From the NCBI RefSeq assembly GCF_003725735.1, contig NZ_RJTM01000002.1, positions 124,001-188,000 of the forward strand: a DNA stretch of 64,000 nucleotides. Direction: 5' to 3'. Under the pieces are notes generated by a model. It was not told the DNA's origin and made no database searches. It saw only the letters and a list, made by a program, of their open reading frames with translations. Source of the DNA: Sinomicrobium pectinilyticum (GTDB lineage: Bacteria > Bacteroidota > Bacteroidia > Flavobacteriales > Flavobacteriaceae). The translations under genes were made by a program, and so were the position numbers. Positions 36,284-43,619 of this stretch are shown piece by piece; positions within the stretch are counted from its first letter, which is position 1; every line of letters starts with the position of its first letter.

Positions 36284-38251
36284 ATGATGAGATCCCTATT
36301 GTTATGGCAGTTTGTCCTGGGCGTCATTTTTACCGCTTATGCCCAGGAACTCCGCCTGCCGGCCTACTTTACCGGCAATATGGTATTGCAACGCGATGTT
36401 CCCGTGACCCTGTGGGGGTGGAGTGCCCCCGGCCGGGAAATTAAGGTGGAAATAGGTGGCAGGCCGGCACACACCAGGACAGATAAGAAAGGAAAATGGA
36501 AGCTGCAATTGCCCGCTTTTCCGGCAGGGGGACCGTACACCGTAAAAATAAGTGACGGAGAGTCCGGTATAACCCTGAAAAATGTATTAATGGGAGACGT
36601 ATGGCTTTGCGGTGGCCAGTCCAATATGGAATGGCCCTTGAAGCAAACACCCTACCGGGAGCCGGATACCACATGGCTTGAAAAAGGACAAATAAGACTT
36701 TTAAAGGTGAACCCGGAAATGGATTACAGGCCGAGAGAAGACATAAATTCTTCCGGATGGATAACTCCGGACCTGGAAAGTATCGCGGATTTTTCTGCCG
36801 TAGGATATCATTTCGGGAAATTTGTTCAGCAGGAAAGCGGGGTCCCGATAGGCCTGATCAGCGTAAACCTGGGGGCAACGGCCGTAGAAACCTGGATGAG
36901 TAACGAAGCTCTGGAAGCATTTCCCCAGTTTAAAGAGGAAATAAAACATACGGGAAGTTTTGCAGATGTCCGGAAGGCATTTGAGAAAAGCAAAAAGCAT
37001 TGGTATAACAAGTATTATTATACCGGGCCCGGGGTAACCGGAAAATGGTACCTGCCGGAAACAGATATCTCTTCCTGGGATACCCTGGAAGTTGCCGGCA
37101 ATACCTGGAAAGAAGAGAAAGCCCTGAAAGATTTTGACGGCGCCGTATGGCTTAGGAAGAGTTTTGACCTTCCGGAAGGGTTTAAAGGAGATTCCCTGCA
37201 TTTACAATTGCTGCAAATCGATGATTATGATATTACCTGGGTAAACGGACACCGTATCGGTGAAACGTTTGGCAGGCATAATCACAGAAATTACCAGGTA
37301 CCTGCCGGTATTCTTAAAAAGAAAGGCAATGTACTGGTCGTACGTGTTTTTGATGCCGGGGGAATAGGAGGTTTTACAACTTCTGCTTTCTGGGGGAACG
37401 ATATACTGTGGGGAAAGTGGCACTACAGGAAAGGATTACAGGTCGAGGCCGGGAAATTCCCGGAACCGGAATTAGTGGATGTCTCCCCGTTTTCGTCGCC
37501 CGGAGTGCTGTACAATGCCAATGTAGCGCCGCTTACGGCATTGCGCGTTAAGGGAACGATCTGGTACCAGGGCGAATCCAATGCGGCGAGGGCAGCGGAA
37601 TACCGGGAGTTATTCCCGGCCCTTATCCGCGACTGGCGAAATCATTTCAACAATGAAATGCCCTTTCTGTGGGTGCAACTGGCAAACTACGGTAAAGAAC
37701 CTGAAGTTCCGGGCCCGTCGTCCTGGGCAGAACTCCGGGAAGCCCAGGCCATGGCACGGGCCTTGCCGAATACGGGCATGGCGGTAACGATAGATATAGG
37801 AGAAGCAGAAGACATCCATCCCCGGAATAAGGAGGATGTAGGTAAGCGTCTCGGCACATTGGCTATGAACCTCGGTTATGGCGGAAAATATCCGGCACAG
37901 GCTCCCCGGTTTAAAGAAACGGAGAAAAAGGGAGATAGTCTCCTGGTACATTTTACCCTGGCGACTGATTCCCTGAAGACTAAAGACAAATACGGATATA
38001 TACGCGGTTTCCAACTGGCCGGTAAAGACGGAAAATTTCATTGGGCCCAAGCTTTTTTACGTCGCAATACCGTAGTGGTATACCGTCCGGGGTTAAAAGA
38101 TCCGGTGGAGGTACGATATGCCTGGAGTGATAATCCCGGGCCCCTGGACCTCACGGACCAGAACGGCCTTCCGGCAGAACCCTTTAGGAGTGATGACCAC
38201 CAGCTCAGTACCGAAGGCATGGTGTTCGACAGCAAGGCACCCCGTTTTTAA
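36284..38251 (+). CDS. Sialate O-acetylesterase-type SGNH esterase, secreted
   Basis: The 655-aa protein has a signal peptide ending in AYAQ and the opening LRLPAYFTGNMVLQRDVPVTLWGW seen in this family. The catalytic Ser113 sits in WLCGGQSNMEWPL; the partner Asp/His are in EAEDIHPRNKEDVG. An inserted jelly-roll domain (about 235-365; DGAVWLRKSFDLPEGFKGDSLHLQLLQIDDYDITWVNG) resembles GH2 sugar-binding domains and interrupts the SGNH core, as in related enzymes. It removes O-acetyl groups from glycans. In this operon an acetylated mannan is a more likely target than sialic acid, for which no catabolic genes are present. Confidence 0.88.
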   Translation: MMRSLLLWQFVLGVIFTAYAQELRLPAYFTGNMVLQRDVPVTLWGWSAPGREIKVEIGGRPAHTRTDKKGKWKLQLPAFPAGGPYTVKISDGESGITLKNVLMGDVWLCGGQSNMEWPLKQTPYREPDTTWLEKGQIRLLKVNPEMDYRPREDINSSGWITPDLESIADFSAVGYHFGKFVQQESGVPIGLISVNLGATAVETWMSNEALEAFPQFKEEIKHTGSFADVRKAFEKSKKHWYNKYYYTGPGVTGKWYLPETDISSWDTLEVAGNTWKEEKALKDFDGAVWLRKSFDLPEGFKGDSLHLQLLQIDDYDITWVNGHRIGETFGRHNHRNYQVPAGILKKKGNVLVVRVFDAGGIGGFTTSAFWGNDILWGKWHYRKGLQVEAGKFPEPELVDVSPFSSPGVLYNANVAPLTALRVKGTIWYQGESNAARAAEYRELFPALIRDWRNHFNNEMPFLWVQLANYGKEPEVPGPSSWAELREAQAMARALPNTGMAVTIDIGEAEDIHPRNKEDVGKRLGTLAMNLGYGGKYPAQAPRFKETEKKGDSLLVHFTLATDSLKTKDKYGYIRGFQLAGKDGKFHWAQAFLRRNTVVVYRPGLKDPVEVRYAWSDNPGPLDLTDQNGLPAEPFRSDDHQLSTEGMVFDSKAPRF

Positions 38252-38278
38252 AAAGGATCATATAACAACTGCGGTTAA

Positions 38279-38292
38279 ATATGTAGGAACAT
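38279..38292 (+). promoter_or_regulatory. Second partial copy of the GH92-operon palindrome
   Basis: atatgtaggaacat matches 22556-22569 at 13 of 14 bases and is preceded by a half-matching GTT. It overlaps the region where the -33 box of the gntR promoter would lie, a fitting place for autorepression. Confidence 0.5.
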
Positions 38293-38310
38293 TGGGATAT
38301 ATAAAATTAG

Positions 38311-38318
38311 TATCTTTG
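38311..38318 (+). promoter_or_regulatory. Candidate -7 promoter element of gntR
   Basis: TATCTTTG is a full TAnnTTTG match, 33 bases before the gntR start; TTG at 38292-38294 is a possible -33 box at 16 bases. Confidence 0.5.
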
Positions 38319-38350
38319 TTTTTTAAAAATTCCGAGGGAAAAGAGCAACA

Positions 38351-39097
38351 ATGCAAAAAGAGAGACCTATTGAATTTAAAGTGGACCATCACAACGGAAT
38401 ACCCCTGCATTTACAGGTAGAACAGTTGTTGAGAACCCTGATTGAAAAGCCGGAATACAAGGAAGGAAAACTGCTTCCCAAGGAAGTGGAACTGGCTAAA
38501 ATGCTTGGAATATCCCGCAATACCGTGCGGCAGGCTACCAATAAGCTGGAAAACGAGAAATTACTGGTCCGCAAAAAAGGGGTCGGTACACGGGTAGTAA
38601 AGCAGACGCTCAGTACGAAGTTGAGTAACTGGGCCAGCTTCAGCGAGGAAATGCACAGTAAAGGAGTAGAGTTTGTAAATTACCAGATCAATGTTTCATG
38701 GACAGAGGCAGACCAGGAGGTGGCCGCTGCTTTACAGATAGAAGAAGGCAGGGAGGTGCTTCGTATGGAACGTCTCCGGGGCCTGGATAAAGGGCCTTTT
38801 GTTAATTTTATTTCATTTTTTCACCCTCGTATCGGCCTTACCGGAAAAGAAGATTTTTCCCGTCACCTTTATGAAATCCTGGAAAGGGATTACGCTACTA
38901 TCCCCTCCGTATCTAAAGAGCAGATCAATGCTATCCCCGCTACAAGAAAACTGGCGGAATTACTGGATGTTAAAACAGGAAGTCCCCTGTTGTTCCGCAG
39001 ACGGCTGGTATGCGATCCGGGAGACCGGCCCATAGAATATAACCTGGGGTATTACCGGGCGGATAGTTTTACTTATGAAATAGATATTAAACGCTGA
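38351..39097 (+). CDS. GntR-family (HutC-type) transcriptional regulator
   Basis: The 248-aa protein has an N-terminal winged helix-turn-helix (about 20-80; GKLLPKEVELAKMLGISRNTVRQATNKLENEKLLVRKKGVGTRV) and a C-terminal UTRA ligand domain (about 95-245) with LRMERLRGLDKGPFVNFISFFHP and IEYNLGYYRADSFTYEIDI. HutC-type members are usually repressors released by a sugar phosphate or similar ligand. As the last gene of the mannoside operon, with a shared palindrome in front of itself and in front of the first gene, it is the likely local regulator. A plausible inducer is mannose-6-phosphate, which is inference. Confidence 0.93.
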   Translation: MQKERPIEFKVDHHNGIPLHLQVEQLLRTLIEKPEYKEGKLLPKEVELAKMLGISRNTVRQATNKLENEKLLVRKKGVGTRVVKQTLSTKLSNWASFSEEMHSKGVEFVNYQINVSWTEADQEVAAALQIEEGREVLRMERLRGLDKGPFVNFISFFHPRIGLTGKEDFSRHLYEILERDYATIPSVSKEQINAIPATRKLAELLDVKTGSPLLFRRRLVCDPGDRPIEYNLGYYRADSFTYEIDIKR

Positions 39098-39113
39098 CCG
39101 GATAAACTGTTTT

Positions 39114-40976
39114 TCAGTCTGTTCGTTTTCTCTGTTTCAGGGCCTTTACCGCACCCGAACCCATATCGATCTCAAAATGATCGGCCGGGGCGCCGTGTAT
39201 AAAACGGTACAGACATTCGAACACCAGTTTTAACTTGTTCTGTAACTCCGTATCACCGGGTAGCTCCCTGTATTTTCCGGCGAGAAAGTTATAATGTGCA
39301 ATGCGTTCTTTGGGGATATCTTTAAGCGCAAGTACATCCGCATTCCGCAATTTATAGAAATCGAGCAAAAGGTCCTTTCCGTCCCATTTCCGGAAATCTC
39401 CGGGTTTTAAACCGGCTTTTTGCACTTCCCTGTGTAATGCCCTTTTGGTCAAAGTACCGGTTTTTACAGGCTCGTACAGGAAGTCCGTGCCGTTTCGTAT
39501 TTGTAGGGAATCGAGGAGTCTTTCCGGCCAGTCCTTTGCAAAACGGAGCCTCACCAGTTCTTTAAGATGCCACAGTGTAAAACCGGAATACCGTTCTGTT
39601 TTGAGGATCGATTTGTCCCAGACAGGTTTGTTACCACTACGCAGATAATCGTATTCCATGGAGTAGAACGGGAAAAGCGTCCGGAATTCCGGGACCTGGA
39701 GAAGGGAGACTGTTTCTACTTCTATCCGGTTGTCTTTCCTTACGTTGAGTATTTTATACCCGGGCATATAAGCGGCGGGAGAAGGAGATTGTATATTGAC
39801 CAGCCAATTCCCGTCTTCATATGTTCTTATCCCGGTGTCGTTGATGTGCATATGTCCTCCCACATGTATACGAAGCCCGGCTGCGGCAAAGGTCCTGGCC
39901 ACGTTTTCGGGAGGAACGCGTTCGAGTTGCCATTTTTTCCCGTCGAAAAGTTTTTCCAGCAGGGGAGAGGCATCGTCATTAAAATCAATCATGGGAAAAT
40001 GGCTGAAAGCGATGAGTTTTTTGTTCTTTTCCCTGGCCAGGGAAGCTATTTCTGCCACCCAACGGATGAGGTGTTTTTTATGGGTGAGTATGTTTTTGTA
40101 CCCGGTCCCCGCACCGGAGTAGTTTTCGGCAACGGAAGGACCGGCGGAAGGATCTTTCGGGATGTGGACATCCCCGTCTATGGCAAGTAACCATATACCG
40201 GGCACCGGTTCAACGACATAGCTGGCATCCGGAACCGTAAAACCGGGAATAACATCATACATGCGGTGTTGTAACCGGGCTGCTTCCTTTGCCTGTTCAA
40301 AGGAATAGGTATCCGGGGTGTAATTGCTGAAAGGCGTCGCCCAGTAGAGGTATTCCGGGGAAGGAGAGAAGCCGAAATCTTTCAGGCTTTCCATAATATC
40401 CTTGTACCCGGACCTGGCAATATCTTCGGAAACAATTACGGGCAGTCCGTCTTTTTCCGCGTTCTTTACAGGATCTTTGGTACTTGTGATAACCTGGTTT
40501 TGTCCGCCCTGTCCCAGAAAGTCGTTTTTTCCTGCTTCCTGACGGAATGGCCCCACCGGATCGTGATTTCCGGTAGTGATAAAGAACTGTATGCCATATT
40601 GGTCACTGTATTTTTTCAGGATGCGTTGCAGGCCCCGTATGTGAACAGGCTGGCCGTCGTCCGAATAATCCCCGGGCAGTGCTACCAGGCGAATACCTCT
40701 CCCTGCTATATCGTCAAGAGCAGTGAGGAAGGCAAAATAATTCTCGTTAAATATACGGGTGGAATGCAGTTGCGCACCCATTGTCCGGAGAAGTGTGTAT
40801 TTCCCTGTTTCCGGATTGCGGATACCGCGGTAATCCGTATCGGTAAAAGTGCCATAGAGGTCCTGGAGGTGTACATCGGCCAGGAAGGCTATCTGAATGT
40901 TACCGGGCGAAGACTGTGAAAACCCTGGTATGGAGACCAGCAGTGATAATAGAACCGAAAGAAGGAGGTATTTCAT
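39114..40976 (-). CDS. Secreted calcineurin-like metallophosphoesterase with long C-terminal extension
   Basis: ATG 40976 gives 620 aa starting with a signal peptide (MKYLLLSVLLSLLVSIPGFSQ); the frame can be extended eight codons upstream without benefit. Metal motifs are FLADVHLQDLY, ALPGDYSDDG, TTGNHDPVGPF, IAFSHFPMID and HVGGHMHINDTG, so residues about 25-400 form the phosphoesterase. The remaining 220 residues are helical and basic, without a family I recognise. It converges with gntR, only 16 bases away, and is a separate transcript. It may act on phosphate-bearing glycans or lipids in the periplasm; the substrate is unknown. Confidence 0.85.
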   Translation of the reverse strand: MKYLLLSVLLSLLVSIPGFSQSSPGNIQIAFLADVHLQDLYGTFTDTDYRGIRNPETGKYTLLRTMGAQLHSTRIFNENYFAFLTALDDIAGRGIRLVALPGDYSDDGQPVHIRGLQRILKKYSDQYGIQFFITTGNHDPVGPFRQEAGKNDFLGQGGQNQVITSTKDPVKNAEKDGLPVIVSEDIARSGYKDIMESLKDFGFSPSPEYLYWATPFSNYTPDTYSFEQAKEAARLQHRMYDVIPGFTVPDASYVVEPVPGIWLLAIDGDVHIPKDPSAGPSVAENYSGAGTGYKNILTHKKHLIRWVAEIASLAREKNKKLIAFSHFPMIDFNDDASPLLEKLFDGKKWQLERVPPENVARTFAAAGLRIHVGGHMHINDTGIRTYEDGNWLVNIQSPSPAAYMPGYKILNVRKDNRIEVETVSLLQVPEFRTLFPFYSMEYDYLRSGNKPVWDKSILKTERYSGFTLWHLKELVRLRFAKDWPERLLDSLQIRNGTDFLYEPVKTGTLTKRALHREVQKAGLKPGDFRKWDGKDLLLDFYKLRNADVLALKDIPKERIAHYNFLAGKYRELPGDTELQNKLKLVFECLYRFIHGAPADHFEIDMGSGAVKALKQRKRTD

Positions 40977-41102
40977 GGTGTTGTCATTGTAGTACATCAA
41001 ACGCTTTGCGCAAAAATGCGATAACTCCGGTTTAATACGGAAGATCGCACGGTGAAATTTAGGTTATCATTTATTCCTTCGGGGACGGGGAGGAGCAAAC
41101 GT

Positions 41103-41504
41103 TTACATTTCCGCGATGGACCTTTCCAGTACAGGCAGCATGGATGTGCGTAAGCGGACAAACATTTTCCGGACTTTGCAGGTCTTTTCATCAATACATT
41201 CCTCGCATTTTTCATAAAAATTTTCGGAGGTACATGTGGTAAGCGCAATGGGGCCGTCTATAATACGCATTACGGCGGCCACGGTAATTTCTTCGGGAGC
41301 CCTGGCAAAATCATATCCGCCCCTCGGCCCGCGACGGCTTTTGACAATGCGGTTCTGCTTAAGTGTATTCATAATGGCTTCCAGGAATTTGTAAGGGATC
41401 TTCTCGGCCTCTGAAATATCTTTGGTCGAAACCGGCACCATTTCCGGATGCTCATAAATGAATACAAGTGCTTTGAGGGCGTATTTGGCTTTTCTGGACA
41501 GCAT
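41103..41504 (-). CDS. Rrf2-family transcriptional regulator with Fe-S type cysteines
   Basis: The 133-aa protein has the Rrf2 winged helix: LSRKAKYALKALVFIYEH, PVSTKDISEAEKIPYKFLEAIMNTLKQN and the wing SRRGPRGGYDFARAPEEITV. After that comes a cysteine group TTCTSENFYEKCEECIDEKTC, with spacing like regulators that hold an Fe-S cluster (IscR, NsrR, CysR-like). It probably senses redox, iron-sulfur or sulfur status. It follows tauE-like gene 41658-42578 on the same strand after 153 bases. A sulfur-related role fits the exporter next door. A palindrome at the exporter promoter is a candidate binding site. Confidence 0.92.
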   Translation of the reverse strand: MLSRKAKYALKALVFIYEHPEMVPVSTKDISEAEKIPYKFLEAIMNTLKQNRIVKSRRGPRGGYDFARAPEEITVAAVMRIIDGPIALTTCTSENFYEKCEECIDEKTCKVRKMFVRLRTSMLPVLERSIAEM

Positions 41505-41657
41505 GTGTACGGGTAAAATATATGCAATAATAAGAAGATAACTTTACGTACTCAAAATGATACGACCTAAAGTAAGCCCCCGGTTCCCGGAACGGAATTC
41601 CGGAGTGAATTAAAAACCGCCCTTTTGCCATGTACCGGTTTGGACCAAATACCGTGA

Positions 41658-42578
41658 CTATCCCAGTAGTGCTGTAATGGTATGGGAATATTGGTTAAGG
41701 GCATTGTAAATAGTTAATGAAGAAGTGAGGATAACTACCAGGCCCACCACAATAAAAAGAACCCTCTTGTTGATCCGTGATGCAAGAAAAGCGCCTATGG
41801 GAGCGGCAAAGACCCCTCCGATGATAAGTCCCAGGACAACCTGCCAGCTGTCAATCCCCACATAGTAAAGGAAGATACCGGTAGCAAAGAAGGTAATAAA
41901 GAACTCGGCTGTGTTTACGGTGCCTATGGTTTCCCTGGGGCTTTTGCCCTGGTTGATGATGTTGGAAGTAACAATGGGGCCCCAGCCCCCACCGCCTATG
42001 GCGTCGAGCAAGCCTCCGAAAAAGGCGAGCAGGCCGGCTTTTTTTACCTCTTTCTTCTCTTTCTGCCTGTTGCGGATACCCTTGTACAATATGATAGTCC
42101 CGAGGATGAGAAGGTAAGCGGAGATATAAGGTTTTACTATTCCGCCGTCAAGAATATCCGAAAGGAGATAGGCGCCGAGGACCGCACCTATTACCCCTGG
42201 AATAACCAGGCGTATAAGCAGGGTTTTATCAATATTCTTAAACCGGAGATGAGACAGGCCCGAAACGCCGGTAGTGAATACCTCTGCAGTATGTACACTG
42301 GCAGAAGCAATTCTGGGAGACACACCGAAATGTAACAGGAGCGCGGTGCTGCTTGCCCCGTATGCCATACCCAGTGCCCCGTCTATGAGCTGTGCGAAGA
42401 AACCTATCCCCACAAAAGTAAAAAAGGTACTGTCAAAAGAAAAAACATTCCCTTCTCCCTGGCTTATGATGTAAATAAAATAACCGATAAGCAGAAACTT
42501 CAAAATCAGAATCGCAATGCCGATCTGTTTGAAGCTGATTTTTAAAAGTCTGTCCTTAAGAATGCGTGTTGCGGCCAT
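41658..42578 (-). CDS. TauE/SafE-family inner-membrane anion (sulfite/sulfur compound) exporter
   Basis: The 306-aa protein has eight or so hydrophobic segments and the family's two repeats: GIGFFAQLIDGALGMAYGASSTALLLHFG and LLAFFGGLLDAIGGGGWGPIVTSNIINQG, plus a typical TVNTAEFFITFFATG. TauE/SafE proteins export sulfite, sulfoacetate or related organosulfur anions. It lies upstream of the Rrf2 gene on the same strand, which supports a link to sulfur metabolism or sulfite detoxification, though the exact anion is not evident. The first 25 residues are a basic cytoplasmic extension. Confidence 0.92.
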   Translation of the reverse strand: MAATRILKDRLLKISFKQIGIAILILKFLLIGYFIYIISQGEGNVFSFDSTFFTFVGIGFFAQLIDGALGMAYGASSTALLLHFGVSPRIASASVHTAEVFTTGVSGLSHLRFKNIDKTLLIRLVIPGVIGAVLGAYLLSDILDGGIVKPYISAYLLILGTIILYKGIRNRQKEKKEVKKAGLLAFFGGLLDAIGGGGWGPIVTSNIINQGKSPRETIGTVNTAEFFITFFATGIFLYYVGIDSWQVVLGLIIGGVFAAPIGAFLASRINKRVLFIVVGLVVILTSSLTIYNALNQYSHTITALLG

Positions 42579-43085
42579 TATTCTGTTCTCTTTGCCGAAG
42601 CTCCGTTGCCTTGGGAATTATCGGTTATTTTCACTTTTCATATACAGTATTCGCGAACAATGGGATATAAAAAAATCCCTGATCGGTTCAGGGAGCGAAG
42701 ATATATATAAAATTATTAATTCTATAGATTTAGTAGGATTAATTCTGTAACGTAAAATGATATCAAAAGAATTCTCAAAGAATGCAGAGTGGTAATGGTC
42801 CTGAAGTTAAGGGGTTGGTTATATCGGTTCCGGTGTTTCTTTTAGCTGTAATACCGGCATCAGGGGGCGAATCGGAATATCGGGTTTTCTTCCGTAAAAC
42901 AAGGGCTTACAGCGCATGGGAAGGTTTATATTTATTCCGGGTGAAATACCTGCCGGAACTCCCTGAAAACCGGTATTTTCACAGGGGATGTTGTGTAAGA
43001 TGCTAAATTTTAATATATTGCGTACTGTATTTATTCGATATTTGATTTGGTATTTTTATTTATTTAACCTTAATTTTTAAGTATT
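42579..43085. other. Divergent upstream region of tauE-like gene and hcp
   Basis: About 500 AT-rich bases; the short plus-strand frames here (42517-42750 and 42782-43006) have no signal of being real. The left part holds a -7-like box and palindrome for the minus strand, the right part a possible hcp promoter (TTG 43018-43020, gaTATTTG 43037-43044). Confidence 0.55.
42676..42703 (-). promoter_or_regulatory. Candidate tauE promoter with overlapping palindrome
   Basis: On the minus strand TATCTTCG (42703-42696) is one base off TAnnTTTG and is followed at once by tccctga-N5-tcaggga (42694-42676), a palindrome with perfect 7-bp arms, and a run of seven T. It sits where transcription should start, so it is either an operator (for example for the nearby Rrf2 protein) or a 5' hairpin. 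Confidence 0.5.
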
Positions 43086-43472
43086 ATGTCATTTAAAGCA
43101 ACACTATCTGTTGGCGGCAAGAAAGTGAATATCTTGAACGTCAACTACGATCTGGCACAGGAAGTAGATGCCACAGGACGTCCTTCTTCGGTAACCCGGG
43201 GAGGGCGAATTTATTTTACGGTAGAATCTACGGGAGACTCTTTCTTCTTTGAGTGGATGACCAATAACTTCGAACGTAAAAACGGAACCATTACTTATCT
43301 GAAGCGTGATACGGATGCCAAGCTGAAAGAGGTGAATTTCACCGAAGGATACCTGGTGAAATACAAAGAGAACTTTGATGCATCCGGTGATAATCCCCTG
43401 ACGGAAACCTTTACCGTATCCTGCAGAATGCTCGACTGCGGCGGAGGTAATCACACCAACGAATGGGTTTAA
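43086..43472 (+). CDS. hcp: Type VI secretion system tube protein Hcp (TssD)
   Basis: The 128-aa product matches the Bacteroidota form of Hcp: MSFKATLSVGGKKVNILNVNYDL, the strand pair FTVESTGDSFFFEWMTNN, TYLKRDTDAKLKEVNFTEGYLVKYKENFD and the end TETFTVSCRMLDCGGGNHTNEWV. Hcp forms hexameric rings that stack into the tube fired by the T6SS and can carry effectors. No other T6SS gene lies within 20 kb either side, so it is an orphan copy. It has its own likely promoter and a terminator directly downstream, and converges with the GH43 operon. Confidence 0.85.
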   Translation: MSFKATLSVGGKKVNILNVNYDLAQEVDATGRPSSVTRGGRIYFTVESTGDSFFFEWMTNNFERKNGTITYLKRDTDAKLKEVNFTEGYLVKYKENFDASGDNPLTETFTVSCRMLDCGGGNHTNEWV

Positions 43473-43522
43473 TCATCCGTCCGTTTAACCTGTTATTATA
43501 AACGAGCAAATCAAATATTGCA

Positions 43523-43547
43523 AAGGGGACGGTTTTGCCGTCCCCTT
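43523..43547. terminator. Terminator hairpin between hcp and the GH43 operon
   Basis: aaggggacgg (43523-43532) pairs perfectly with ccgtcccctt (43538-43547) around a 5-base loop, then a T-rich stretch. It is placed between convergent genes and could serve both strands. Confidence 0.75.
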
Positions 43548-43619
43548 CATTTGTTTTAATTAAAAATTCCGGTGCCCGTACCGGTCATTCCACCTGTTAT
43601 CACCGGTAGTGGGTTGACC

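Noticed and set aside
36284-38251. True sialic acid catabolism locus
   Set aside because: Only the esterase family name points there; no sialidase, lyase or epimerase gene is present, while mannose genes surround it.
42579-42703. tauE leader as a SAM riboswitch
   Set aside because: A ggcaac string and a hairpin are present, but the conserved core and P1 stem of SAM-I were not found; a promoter/operator reading fits better.
42782-43006. 74-codon plus-strand frame upstream of hcp
   Set aside because: No ribosome site, no conserved pattern and it overlaps the presumed hcp control region.
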